NCBI GenBank assembly: GCA_027575765.1
Contig: JANBPT010000609.1
Location: 1 to 28,809 of the forward strand
Direction of reading: 5' to 3'
Length of the DNA: 28,809 nucleotides
Source of the DNA: Tieghemiomyces parasiticus
Lineage: Eukaryota > Kickxellomycota > Dimargaritomycetes > Dimargaritales > Dimargaritaceae
Numbering within the stretch: position 1 is the stretch's first letter; every line of letters starts with the position of its first letter. The notes beneath the pieces were generated by a model, which had not been told where the DNA came from, did not search any database, and saw nothing but the letters and a program-made list of their open reading frames with translations. Positions 18,176 through 28,809 of the stretch are shown here, one piece after another. The translations under genes and the position numbers were made by a program.

Positions 18176-18937
18176 GGGCTTGGTTTGAGAGGGGGGTGTG
18201 GTGTGCGGATCGCACTGAATGGCGGGGTGGGTGGAGACCGGCGGGTTTACGATGCAGGGTGCGACAAACGGTAGCGTAGGGATTAGGGGATGCGCAAGTA
18301 ATGTGGCCTTATTGTGTATTGGGACAAAGGTGTGGACCAGGTGGTGTGATGTGGAGGGATGCAAACGGTAGGAATTGGTTCGTGACGAACGGCCAGGCGG
18401 AGCTCATTGCCCCTTTCAGCAGTATTACCGAGCAGAGCGTCACTCGGTTCTTTTTTTTCCCTTAAATAGGGACTTCGTTCTTGAGTCCTCCTCTGAGTGA
18501 ATTACTGTGGGCGGCTGCAAAGTTGATATTCTTGTGACTGATGGTAGTTTACACACTATTGTGGCCTGATCTATCATACTCATTATCTCGTCAATAACAA
18601 GGCCTTCATATTCCTCTCTCAATAGGCATATCTCGTCGAATTTGTCCTCCGGCTATCCCCCATTGAAGGATCGGCATAGTGCCAATATGAAATATTTATG
18701 CGACTATCGTTTACAGAGGAAAAAGTGAAAGTTGTAAATAACATGATGAAAAAAAAAAACGTACGTACACCTCCAACACGCAATTAGTTGCGGCAACCAC
18801 AGGGATTGAGAGTTCATATCTAGCTGCCTAGTTCTTGTCTTCGGCAGGCTTCGAGCTATTGGTTAAATTTCTCCGCTGGATGTGGTGTAGATAACAAGTA
18901 GGGCATAAGATACACAGAGGGGTTGTGGGTAAGTGGG
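18176..18937. other. Intergenic region between Jjj1 and TAF9
   Basis: It holds the Jjj1 promoter on the left and the TAF9 3' UTR on the right. A pyrimidine-rich leader (minus strand) lies just upstream of the Jjj1 ATG. The middle is relatively AT-rich, with a 10-nt A-run near 18750. No gene is seen. Confidence 0.5.
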
Positions 18938-19802
18938 TTAGCTAGGTTTTCTTTTAACATCCAGCTCAGAAAGGCCTTGTACACGTCAGTTAAGGTTGAT
19001 GTGCCCGTCGTATATGGCCAAAAGAAGTAGGGTATTTACCTCGGGCGCAATCTGAAAGTTGACCGCCGTAAGACAGTGCTTCTCGGGAGGCAGACGCACC
19101 CCATTCGTCTCAGTCAGTAGCGGTAGCGGGGTGCGGTTACGCTCTTCAGCGAGCTCGAGTAGGAACTGGATAACGTCGTTGGTGATGAGAAGGAGAGACA
19201 GCTAGTAAATATTAGAATCGAGCATGCCGAACGCGGTAAAGGGTGGCAGATCGCAAGGAGTGACCCCCTCCGTGCGGACAAACCAGGCCCGCCAACCTGG
19301 CTCTTAGACACCTAGGCCCAAGCTTTGCGTGTCTAAAATAGACACGGTTTTCTAGTTGCGAACCGAGCCGGCCCAAAACTTACCTCCTTGGGTGGTGGTG
19401 TGGTGAAGGAATGGTTTACCCGGCCTTGGATCGAGAGGCGCACGTCGTCAATATCGAGCGCATTCTTGCCCGCGTGTTCCGAGTACATGAGGGCATCCTG
19501 AAAGACCTCGACCGTGTAGCCTGCAGCGGGGAGAGGGTAAGGATGCGGAAACCGTGGGGTTGGTTACTTGGTGTACTGACCACAACCATCCTACAAAAAC
19601 AAAAACAAAACCAACAAAGAACGCCACACCATGGGTTACGTTATAAGCCGAGCTGTCGCGCCCACGACGGCTACTTACGGTGAGCAAAATCAAGCAGCTG
19701 GTTAACCACCCGGGGGTCGCAGTCCTCAATGCCCTGGGACTGGAGGATGAGCGACGTGATTTTGGCCTCTTTGGGGAGGTTGTCGGGCGTGTCGCCGCTC
19801 AT
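18938..19802 (-). CDS. TAF9: Transcription initiation factor TFIID/SAGA subunit TAF9 (three or four exons)
   Basis: This histone-fold protein pairs with TAF6 in TFIID and SAGA. Exons are 19802-19679, 19520-19384, 19165-19040 and a proposed last exon 18964-18938; product 137 aa. The histone fold runs from [15 protein letters not shown] through [20 protein letters not shown], then [20 protein letters not shown] and [17 protein letters not shown]. The TAF9-specific extension follows in exon 3: [20 protein letters not shown], then [19 protein letters not shown]. It aligns with human TAF9 up to its NYRLK segment. The donor after exon 3 is GTAAAT. A branch-like CTTAACTGAC and an acceptor CTGAG then give the tail LDVKRKPS. 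If that intron is retained, the protein ends at 18986 with a different 17-residue tail. It is shorter than metazoan TAF9 but normal for the conserved core, and is divergent from bS6m. Confidence 0.93.
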
Positions 19803-20331
19803 GTTGACAACGAGAACGATGAGGGCACGTCTGAATGCTGTATAGCGGGCAGAAAGGAAGGCCTTGTAATGAGAGGTGCAACGGTCCTCAGAAGGGTGGG
19901 CAGGACAATGGGAAGACGGGTACGACCGACGGGAATGGGCTAATGGACTAAAATGGAGGGGCGTATAAGGCCAAAGCTGGTGGGGAATGTGTAAAGCCGG
20001 CGATGGGCGAAGGCAGGGATTGTGCTGGACATGGTTGACTCGCGTGATTCCCCAAGTCGGCACATTCGCCGACATTTTCGGCATGTATTTGCGGATTCCT
20101 CACCGCTCAGGATCCACACCCTTTGGTCTGCTTTCGGTCCTCCAGTCCTCTTGATTCCCCAGTTTAGCCTATCCCATTCATGCCGATCCCCGCCCGTAGA
20201 TCAACTCACCGTGCTTTAGTCTGACCCCTTCATTCCGACGTTCGACTTCACTTCGGATCGACCCTCTGACCCGATCCCTTTTTCCCACTCTTTACCCTTG
20301 TTTGTACCTTAGAAACCGCCATATAACCGCC
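19803..20331. other. Divergent promoter region between TAF9 and bS6m
   Basis: These 529 nt lie between opposing ATGs, so both promoters lie here. Sequence before 20332 is rich in C and T (repeated TTCCC/GACCC-type runs). I see no TATA consensus and no coding sequence. Confidence 0.5.
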
Positions 20332-21074
20332 ATGCCCCTGTACGAGCTACTCTGCATATCGAGCCGTAACATCGCCACCGTACGTACAGAGGACTTTCGA
20401 CGGATCGTCCATACCTCCCAGCCACGAGGGCCCACCATTAACGACCTCACGAGCTAAGCCCTTTACCCGCTATACACATAGTCTAACTTATAGCCGACCC
20501 TCTCCGTTCTATTTTTTCTCCAACAAACCACCACCACCATCCTATGCTACAGGCCAACGCCCGCGACTTGGTCAAGATGTCGGCCTTGACCGTCCTCGAC
20601 CGCGGCGGTGTGGTGCGCGGCTTTACCAACTTTGGTATCCGTGTCCTGCCCCACCGCATCAAGCGCCACCAGCAGTACTTTGAGGAGGGACGGTAAGCAA
20701 TATGAGAAGTGGTAGGCGTCACACCCTAGCGACGCCGATTTAAGTGATGTAGTATTGAAAGGGAGGCTGGGGGGGTGGGTTATCATCATCATATCATTAG
20801 TAGTCGCTTAGAAAACTCACCCCATACCCTTTTCATCCCACGTTTACCTACCCCTCCTTACAATCCTCCCCTCCTTGGTCACCTGTCGGTTACTCGCAGG
20901 TACTGGTTGATGCACTTTGATTGCAACCCGTTGGTTCTCACCGAGCTTACCAAGTCGCTACGTCTTGATCCCCGTGTGCTTCGGCACAACGTGCTCAAAC
21001 TCGACAACAAACTGGCGGCCTACAAATACAACACTACTGAGAGCCCCGCAGCGACTGCCTACAGCCAGTTCTGA
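20332..21074 (+). CDS. MRP17: Mitochondrial small ribosomal subunit protein bS6m (three exons)
   Basis: This is the mitochondrial orthologue of bacterial S6, which sits on the platform of the small subunit. Exons are 20332-20379, 20553-20692 and 20900-21074; donors GTACGT and GTAAGC, acceptors CAG; product 120 aa. The protein starts MPLYELLCISSRNIAT and continues with ANARDLVKMSALTVLDRGGV and VRGFTNFGIRVLPHRIKRHQ. This matches the S6 pattern of an N-terminal YEL strand, a helix, DRGGVVRxxxNxGxRxLP, then an aromatic strand (YWLMHFDCNP) and LRLDPRVLRHNVLKLDN. Yeast Mrp17 is similar in length. Reading straight through the first donor would end at a stop at 20458 (about 42 codons), so splicing is needed. 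No separate presequence is evident, as for other S6 proteins. Confidence 0.93.
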
Positions 21075-21613
21075 GCCCCGAGCGGCCCCTTGCCTGGTAT
21101 ACTTTTCAATGAAGAACACTCAGATATCAAATACTGTAATCCTCTATATTTCCTTGCACACATTTGCCAATTGGTAGGTTCACTTTAGGCACGCTTCTTC
21201 ATTGTACCGAGCTGATCGATTACGAACTGCAAAAATTATAGCGAAAGGCATTCGGCGGAGATCATAATAACCGGGGTGGAATTCAAATAAGAAGGTTATA
21301 ATTTTGGGAATGAAAGGGGGGGATTGAGAAATAATGGGGGTTTGTTAAGAAAAATAATAGGATGCAAAGGCCAGACGGGAAAAGGCGAGAGAGTGAGTGG
21401 GTAGAACAGTGGATCAATGAAATGAGCAAGCAATGGTGTAGAGGGCAGGAGTCCGTGGATGCCGGGGGAGGGAGGGAGGGGACCGAAATCGCCAGTAGTC
21501 TAGGGACCAGCGTGACATTATAAAGTAGAACTTTATAGGTGCCTGTCTCACCACCCCCGCCACCCTTCCCCCCTTCCCTCAAATAAAGAAAACCGTGGTC
21601 TGTTCGGCCTTCC
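21075..21613. other. Convergent intergenic region between bS6m and exportin-2
   Basis: It contains two opposing 3' UTRs. It is AT-richer than its neighbours, with purine-rich plus-strand runs near 21310-21480. No gene is recognised; the 113-codon minus frame at 21283-21624 is low in complexity and unlike known proteins. Confidence 0.5.
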
Positions 21614-24600
21614 TTACATACCAAAGGCTGCCTTGGCTTCGGGGGACAAACGCTCGGCGACGGTCTTGAGCAAGGCCGGCTGGGCGGTGTTTAGCTGCCC
21701 CAGGTTCTCCTTCAGGTAAGCTCGGTAGTCGGTAACGGCCGGCACGGGGTCGAGCACGGTCTTGGCCATCGTGGCCAGGCGAGTGTAGTTGGTTTGGAAG
21801 GCGGTGCTGTCGACCAAGTCGATGGCGTCCAGATCGTCCTCATCCGCCGCAGTGGCGTTGGCGGTTTCCCCGTTGGTCTTGCCCACCGCACCATCCACCA
21901 CTTGGACGGGCAGTTTCTCCGCCAGCGTCACCAGGAGGTCCGGGACGACGGCGGCGTAGGGCGGCTGGAGCATGGCCGGTTCGGTGGTGAGCAGGCGGAG
22001 GTACCCGACGACGGCCACTTTGCTCTCTAGGGGCGTGCTGAGCAGCTTGACGTTGGGAATGATGAGGGACTGCAGGATCCCGGCGAACAGCTGGGGCTGG
22101 ATGGCGTCGAGCTCACGTACCAGCAGCGTCGGCATAGACGGGCTGTTGCCGCCCTTGTCCAGCGCGCAGAGGAATGCCGCAAAGTACACAAAGGCGCGCA
22201 CCAGCTTGGGGTGGCTGCGCGTCTGCAGCCGGTTCAGGATCAGGGTCAGCACCGCCTTGAACTGCGGCTGGAGGGCGGCCACGGGTGAGTAGAACCACAG
22301 GGTGCTCAGCAGGTCGAACGCCTGGTGGTCGGTGGCCTTGTGCGCCAGCAGTTTCTGGAAGATACCTAGCACGGGCGAGAGGTGGGCGGGGACCACGAAA
22401 TCGGGACCCACCTGGAGGTAGGCCTTGACCAGGCGAACCAGGGCCGGCACGTTACCGCTGTTCTCCCACAGCACGGGCTGCAGAAGGGGTGGGAACAGCG
22501 CCTTGTACGCGTCGGGGAGGCCGCGACCGGCGTGGGCGGCCAGCAGCTGGGCCAGGATCTGGAATGCGTACGGGGTGAAGTCGGCCACGTCGTTCTGCAG
22601 GATGTACTGGAATGTCGGGAACAGGGTCTGCTCGAAGGCGCCCACGGCACCGGGGTCGGCGGCCACCGTGAACCGCGCCAACACTGCCAGGGACTCAAAC
22701 AGGTAGTGGTTGAACTGGGGGTTGCTGGGGTTGCGGCTCACCAGGTCCAGAATCGCCCCGAGCTTGGCCAGGACGGCGGGCCCGAGAGTGGCCACACGCT
22801 GGCGGTACGTGATGATGACCCGCATGATGAGCTTCATGGTGAACTCACGCTCGGCCATGCGCTCGGCGGACCCGGCGCGCTCCAGCGATTCAAAGAGGAC
22901 TCCGAACAGAGGCTCGACGTAGGGGCGCACATCGTCGGGTGAAAAGAGCGGGCGGCGGTCGCGCTTGATGAAGAAGATGCGCTCCAGGCATAGAGTGGCA
23001 TAAGCGGCCACAGCCAGGTGTGGGTGACTGAGGTGCTGACACAGGAGCGGGAGCAGGGCAGCCAGCTGATCCTTGGTGAGCTGGCTGCGGAAGGTGTAAA
23101 CGTACTTGACGGCATCCACCTTCAAGATCGGGTGGGACCCGTCATCAACCTTCTGTAGGTGGCCTAGGATATGTTGGCTGAAAAAGTCCGTCACATTGAC
23201 CAGGTCGTTCACCTTGGTGGCACCGTGGCGAGCCACCACCGACACGGCCGAGATGGAAGTCACCATGAACAGGGCCACATCCTTGGCGCGCCACTCGCCG
23301 GCCGGGTCCTGGGCATAGCGCGCCAGGTAGTGGTCGACATAGGTGGACACGATGCGGGTAGTCTCAGCCGGGAAGGCGTGCAGCAGGGCGCGCACCAGGT
23401 CACCCGCGGCGCGGCGGCGAGTGTCCGCCTCAGCGGCCTCCACGTCGTGCACCACGTACTGCAGGGGCTCGTCCTCGAACAGCTCCTCGTCAGATTCGCG
23501 CAGGGCCATGTTGGGTAACACGATCTTCTCGCAGACAAGCTTCATGGTGTCCTCGCTGGCGAACAACTCGCGGTTGCCCGGCTGGTGCACTACCGTGGTC
23601 AGGAAACCGAGGGCCTTGCAGGCCAGCAGGTCGAACTTAGGCTGGGGCCCCAGCGTGGTCAGCATGCTCCACACCGTCTCCACGAACTTGGGCAGCAGCG
23701 GGGCGAAGGACTCCTCCAGACGGTTGGTGTAGAGTGCAATGATTTCGCATACACCGGCCTTGATCTTCTCAACGTCGGTGGCCTCATCATCGTCACCATT
23801 GTCGACCAGAGGGTTCTGGTACACCAGATACTTGTGCAGGATACCCATAAACTCGGCCATGTGGTCCTCAAAATACTCGGGCAGGTCCTGGCAGTTGAGG
23901 CTGTAGAAGATTTTGACCAGCAGCAGCATGGCCGGGAGGAGGGTTTGCAGGGCCTCCTTGTTGTCCTTATGGGTCTCGATCAGTTGGTCGGTTGTCTTGA
24001 AGATTTCGGTGAAGGGGCCTGTGAACTGCTCCAGGACGAAGCGGATCTCGAGGAAGAGGTCGTTGGAGCGGAATTCCTTGCGCCACCGCTTGAAAATGGC
24101 GTGGGCGGTCTGCAGGACACCGTTGTTGACGTGGTAATTTTGAGGGCTGAGCTTGCTGTTGAGGGTCTGTGCCGTGTGAGAGGGGAGGTTTGGGGCGGCA
24201 CAAAATGATAATAATAATAATGAGGGGCGGTAACGGTGGTCAGTTTAGTGGTGATTCTCAGAACTTTGGTGTGCACTGCACAGGAGCGAGTGACATCGTA
24301 CACGTTGGCGAAATCCAACAACTTACCGCAATGAGCGTGGGCCACTTATCCGGGAAATCGTGCTTGGCAATTATGGCCAGACCGTCACTGATCTGGAGCT
24401 GTAGATTAGTGGGCAGGCTAATCATGAGGTCGACAATCTTGTCCTTGACAGCCTTACGGTCCTCTTCAGCGATGACGTTCGTCTGATCCTCGTGCTGTCG
24501 AGGAGGGAGTAGTTAAGGTGGTATCGATATTGAGGGTTCAATAGACGTTAGGAATGCAGACTGCCAAAGGGGACCCAAGTGGGGGGGGTTGGAGACGCTC

Positions 24601-25103
24601 GGGATGGCAGGTGCGGGAAATTTGCTTCGGAACGAGCTCGCGCCGCACGCCAATGTGACACGGGGTCCCGTGGCATTACTTACGATTTCCCAGTGCTTTT
24701 TGACATAGTTCTTAAAGTAGAGCGAGGCAGCAAAGCGCACTGCCGGGTCGGTCGTATCGGACCCGGCCAAGGTCAGAAGGGAAATGATGAAATGCGGGGT
24801 CTTTTCGGCTGCCTGCAGGTACTGCTCGGCTATCGAGCGTTAAAGGGGCGTGAGGGAAGGTGGTCCGAGGCAAAAGAGGGAAGGGCGTCCAGGGGTGCGC
24901 GGTGGTCAGGGGATGGCGGTGGTTAGTCAGGTCAGCGTGGCTCGTAGGATGGCTGCCGGGAGAGGGAGGCCGGCGGGGCTCCAGTAAATGGGAAGCCGTC
25001 AGCCGGATCCCCTTGTTAACTCACCTTGTTTACGGGTGCCGGGTTGCAGCGTCTGCTGGAGGTATTGGGCCAAGGCATCGAGGGTCGGGGCTTGGACGGC
25101 CAT
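21614..25103 (-). CDS. CSE1: Exportin-2 (Cse1/CAS), importin-alpha re-exporter (four exons)
   Basis: This karyopherin-beta returns importin-alpha to the cytoplasm with RanGTP. Exons are 25103-25025, 24829-24684, 24494-24327 and 24166-21614; product 981 aa, close to yeast (960) and human (971). The importin-beta N-terminal (IBN_N) region spans exons 1-2: TLDALAQYLQQTLQPGTRKQ, AEQYLQAAEKTPHF and ASLYFKNYVKKHWEI. Exon 3 has LMISLPTNLQLQISDGLAII followed by AKHDFPDKWPTLIA, the classic FPxKWPxL element. The large exon carries the HEAT-repeat solenoid, with FYSLNCQDLPEYFEDHMAEF and a Cse1-type end (DSTAFQTNYTRLATMAKTVL). An acidic loop (AADEDDLDAID) precedes the C-terminus. All introns lie in the first 0.95 kb, and intron 3 holds an AAT repeat. 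The whole 2.5-kb last exon is open. Confidence 0.97.
24208..24221. repeat. Simple repeat (ATA)n within exportin-2 intron 3
   Basis: About four to five ATA/AAT units lie in the third intron of the minus-strand exportin-2 gene. It is a short microsatellite with no apparent role. Confidence 0.8.
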
Positions 25104-27242
25104 GTTGAAGGGTGGAATGGATAAGGGTACTGATTGAAATGGGTTGACTAGTAGCAGCAGCGGTTAGGCTCGAGACGGCGGAGTTTAGGCGAATGATGTG
25201 AGGGGAGAGGTAAACTGTGCGGTTTGGCCGACCCACGGGTACAAGCTTTATTGCGGGCAGGATTCGAAAGAGCTATATGGAAAACAATCAACGAGGTGAA
25301 GAAATGGTCAACGGAATGCGGGTAAGAGGGGACTGCCACACAGGAATGGAAGCGCGGAGAAGCGAACCGACAAAGGTGGATAGTCCCGATGGTGGGGAAC
25401 GGTGGGGCCGGGTAAGGGTAAACATTAGTCAACGACTAATAAAAAAATGCGCTGCAAACAAGGTCAGGCGGGACGCGGTTATGGGTATGTAGCGAAGGGG
25501 GGGGGGGGAATGGCACAGTGATGGGGAGTTTAGGTGGCAGTGCGGGCGCTGCGGAGCTCGGTAGCCATGGTCCCACCATCTATATTGGGCTGCCATCAGA
25601 CAGGCGTGCAGCAGTTTACCACTGGACTGCGCGTAGTGCCACATTAGCGAGGCCTGGTATGCGACGGGAGCATCCTTGCAACGTTACTTAAGAGAGATAG
25701 GGTGCCTTTAATCTTTTCATACGGGCAGCCGGTGGAAATGGGTCCAGCGCTACCGCGCTATCCCGGGTTTGGCCCGTAAAGTCCACCGCGTTTAAAGCGC
25801 AGTCTGATACCATATGTCCTATCTGGGCATTCTTCAACGGTCGTCCTTACAGGCAATACCGACTACAGCTCGGCTGCAACAGCCGTGCCCAAATCCAAGG
25901 GGCCAATTCGTCTTCTCAATACGTGCGTCGTATGGGTCCAATTCAAGTCACGCCCCGCTGGCTGCAACCTCCTCCTACCTCTGCTGGCCAGTGCTGGCAA
26001 ATCAGCGCAGCCTATCCGGTTCGGTGTGAGGTCGAGGCTCGCCACCACCAAGGTATGTATTTACGATATGCGAACCCCCAGCCTTTGCCCAATAAAGTAC
26101 GGTCAACATCTGTACTCAGATGGCGCAGGAGGCTATTCCTCACTAACCCCAGGGTCTCACGTGAAACCCTAAGCACCTGCAGCGATCGACCAGGGTGGCC
26201 CAGTGGGCGTCTATCCGATGCGGAGGCTGCTGGACAGTGGCAGCCGAGCGCACGGCGGTTGTCGTCACAAGGCCAAAACTATTGCCGAGATCAGGGCGGT
26301 TGACGGACGCAAACTTTCACTGCAGGGTTCCGAGGTTAGGCCGTCGCAACGATCCGCGCGGTCATGCCACTCGAGCTCTCGTCCACACTTTAGCACGGGC
26401 CAGAGTACGCGGTTATTACACCGGACGGTTGGCGGAAAGAATGCCCCAGGCGTGGGCTCAGGGGCGGCAGCATGGGCAAAGTGTGCACAGCAGGTTATGG
26501 GGGTTGAACTGCGCTCGGCCAGCCCCTCGCCCGCCACTTGCGAAACGGCACGGGTTGTAGGTTTCGCCTGGGGTCGCCAGCATCAGTCGAGGCCGCCGCC
26601 GCTGCTCCCCACGCCACCTGGTATCACATTTTGACCCCCCAGCCCTCACCCTGTGTAGACCTCCTATGCTATGTTCACCTGCCCAAGGTGGAGGAGCCTG
26701 GGAGGAGGGGACAGCGACAAGTGCGCACGCCCCACACACATGTGCGCCAGGGTGCTGGATATGGCGGGCAGCCGGGGAGCGCCTCCACCCATGTCGTCGT
26801 GATACCCGCCCCATCGGCGTCGTCATCCGCCCCCACCCCGCCATTAATTGGATGGCTGTCCACAACTCTTCTCGTCTTTAATCCCAATTAGCCGTCCGTT
26901 ACTCGTCCTTTGGCCTTTATCTCCTATCCTTATCCTCCGCTTGATCCAATTAACCTGCGAGCCCCTAGTCCCCGCTACCGCCCGAGTTTCTGCCCCCCCC
27001 GCCACTTTCGCGCACTTACTAAACCCTCACCCTCCCTTTGACTAGAGCGCTTCTTTCGCTGCAACCACCTATTTAGTCCGTTGCCCTGCACTGTTCACCT
27101 CGACGCTCCCTGTGGTCTAGCCGTCCGACCCTTACCTTCTGTACAAGCTATTATCCCGGCCCCGCCCCCCTTTTCCTCCCCCTTCCTATAACCACATATT
27201 CTCCCCGATCCTCCGTGCCCAATAATCCCATTCGCCGTCTCC
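25104..27242. other. Gene-poor divergent region between exportin-2 and Gut2
   Basis: This region of about 2.1 kb separates two opposing starts. The right 350 nt are strikingly C/T-rich on the plus strand and form the likely Gut2 promoter and leader, with a TATAA at 27187-27191. A 12-base G-run lies at 25497-25508. The middle (about 25800-26860) is GC-rich and carries overlapping ORFs of 70-140 codons on both strands, but none resembles a known family or shows a consistent splice pattern. It could be decayed coding DNA, or just GC-rich spacer. Confidence 0.45.
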
Positions 27243-28809
27243 ATGTGGCGCCGAATCCCCACCCTCATGCACCGCCGGCCCGTGGTGTCGGCCACGCTTG
27301 CCGCTTCCGCCGCCCTCGGTACCGGCTACCTGCTGTACAGCCAGCGCGAGGCCCTCCGCGCCCGGAACCCCTTCGCTCTGCTGGGTGCGACCCCGCGGGC
27401 CGTGCATGCCGACGCCGAAGCGAAGCCCGAGTCACCCAACGCCGTCAACGACCGCCCACTGCCCTTCTGGTCGCCGCCCTCTCGCCGTGAGATGCTCAAC
27501 ATGCTCCAGGGCAAGACCAAGGAAGGCCAGGCCCTGGCCCGCCCGGAGGACGAAGAGTTTGACCTGCTGGTCATTGGTGGCGGTGCCACCGGTACCGGCG
27601 TGGCCCTGGACGCCGCCACCCGTGGGCTGCGCGTGGCCCTCGTGGAGCGTGACGATTTTTCCGCCGGGACCTCCTCCCGCTCCACCAAGCTTGTCCACGG
27701 CGGCGTGCGCTACCTTGAGAAGGCTGTCTGGGAGCTCGATATTGGGCAGTACTACCTGGTCAAAGAGGCCCTCCACGAGCGCAAGACCTTCCTGGACATC
27801 GCCCCTTACCTCAGCCAGCACTTGCCCATTATGATTCCGGTCTACAAGTAAGTCATGAAGGGCTGCCCCACCCCTTACGGTGCGGCTGACCCCGTTGGGG
27901 ATGCGTTGTTTGGGAGGTGAGAACATCCCTCGGCGGCCGTTCGCGTTGACGAAGCGTCCCCTGGATCGTCGTTACTGGCTATCCAATCGCGAAGGGTGTC
28001 TTGAGCCAGCAGGTAGTCCCCCCTTACCAATCACTTCGGCCGATTTGTCGTATTCTGGTTGGAGGGGGAGCAGCATGCTTAAACGCCCCATACCGAATGG
28101 GCGACTATCTCCCCCCCTCCCTGCCTCCGTGACCTATGTGACTAACGTCCCGCTTCCTCTTGTATCACCTATCAATCCCTCGGTTTCTAGATGGTGGCAG
28201 CTGCCCTACTTTTGGGCCGGCTGCAAAGCTTACGACATGCTGGCCGGCAGCCAGGGGCTGGAGAGCAGCTACCTGCTGACGCGCGGCAAGGCCATCGACG
28301 CCTTCCCCATGCTCAAGAAGGACCAGCTTAAGGGTGCCCTGGTCTACTACGACGGTAAGTGTGGTCGACTAATACCGAGCAGCCGTCCTGCATTACATAG
28401 TGATCAATGTCACACGGTATGATGCCGATGATCTGCAGTCATTTGACACGGGCCAATCAGCCGGTGGTGTCAGTGCTTCCTCCGGACCACTCACCTTGCA
28501 CCCAGCCTCCACCACCACCCTGCCATGGTGCTGTAGGGTTGGCTGGCCAGGCGGACAAGTACTCGGATTGGCCTCAGCTCCCACGATTTAGGCGCGTAGC
28601 CCTTAACTGTAGGCTTAACGCCCTGGCAGACCAAGGGGCGCCGCTTGGGCTGCAAGGCCATCTGGCCGAATTCTCCGGCCTAGGGCCTTACTAATTCTCT
28701 CCGCGTCACACCGTCTTTGGTACCGGCATTCCCCCCCTCCTTCACAACTGGTACGTTCAGGCCAACACAATGACTCTCGCATGAACGTGGCCATCGCCCT
28801 GACCGCCAT
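27243..28809 (+). CDS. GUT2: Mitochondrial FAD-dependent glycerol-3-phosphate dehydrogenase, 5' part (runs off the right edge)
   Basis: This inner-membrane flavoenzyme oxidises glycerol-3-phosphate to dihydroxyacetone phosphate and passes electrons to ubiquinone (glycerol use and the G3P shuttle). Visible exons are 27243-27847, 28191-28354 and 28761 to the edge; introns are 343 and 406 nt with GTAAGT donors. The start MWRRIPTLMHRRPVVSATLA is a basic presequence followed by a hydrophobic stretch. The Rossmann FAD motif is LLVIGGGATGTGVALDAATR (108-127), then ERDDFSAGTSSRSTKLVHGG (135-154). Junction 1 gives PVYKWWQLPYFWAGCKAYD and junction 2 gives LVYYDGQHNDSRMNVAIAL, both almost identical to human GPD2. 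About 270 residues are visible, so the catalytic C-terminal half lies outside the window. Confidence 0.97.

Noticed and set aside
23585..24208. 207-codon plus-strand ORF opposite exportin-2
   Set aside because: It is a shadow of the well-supported exportin-2 coding strand; its composition is explained by the antisense of leucine- and glutamine-rich codons.
25741..25775. tRNA D-arm-like sequence on the minus strand (TAGCGCGGTAGCGCTGG)
   Set aside because: No B-box (GGTTCRANNCC) or pairing acceptor stem follows, so a full cloverleaf cannot be drawn.
28400..28694. ORFs of 63-95 codons between Gut2 exons 2 and 3
   Set aside because: They lie inside intron 2 of Gut2, whose flanking exons join into an almost invariant protein motif.

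Overview
The window reads as nuclear chromosomal DNA of a filamentous, early-diverging fungus. It is fairly GC-rich in coding parts, the genes are compact and closely spaced on both strands, and introns of about 120-410 nt use GTAAG/GTACGT-type donors and CTAAC/CTGAC-like branch points. The gene content is eukaryotic housekeeping plus fungus-style mitochondrial ribosomal proteins (mS26/Pet123, bS6m/Mrp17), Jjj1 and Gut2. A Zoopagomycota-like lineage is my guess from the codon and intron style. That is inference, not proof.

Layout. The tail of an unidentified gene (2-61, +) is followed by SmD3 (1083-1905, +, three exons). Next come an orphan aquaglyceroporin-like last exon (2416-2775, +), an intronless CLPTM1-family membrane protein (2828-4591, +), a BolA1-like protein (4769-5221, -) and purine nucleoside phosphorylase (5857-7019, +, two exons). 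An orphan ORF (7061-7324, -), SRP19 (7376-8527, -, four exons) and GPI ethanolamine-phosphate transferase 3, Gpi13/PIG-O (9013-11865, +, intronless) follow. Then mS26 (12098-13192, -) and a small secreted pre-pro-peptide (13747-14016, -) precede a gene-poor stretch (14017-16140).

The second half holds Jjj1/DNAJC21 (16141-18175, -, six exons), TAF9 (18938-19802, -, probably four exons), mitochondrial bS6m (20332-21074, +, three exons) and exportin-2/Cse1 (21614-25103, -, four exons). A second gene-poor stretch (25104-27242) is followed by the 5' part of mitochondrial FAD-glycerol-3-phosphate dehydrogenase Gut2 (27243 to the right edge, +). I rebuilt all spliced genes by hand from splice signals, reading phase and family alignment, and every junction listed is phase-consistent.

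Function. Most genes are unconnected core functions: splicing, ER targeting, GPI-anchor synthesis, mitochondrial translation, 60S biogenesis, nuclear export, basal transcription, purine salvage and glycerol metabolism. One thematic link is a CLPTM1-family protein a few kb from Gpi13, because mammalian CLPTM1L acts on GPI precursors in the ER.

I found no rRNA, convincing tRNA, CRISPR, IS or intact transposon. I do not see a new multi-gene system. The items most worth checking are the two orphan exons in intergenic DNA and the small secreted peptide with a dibasic processing site.
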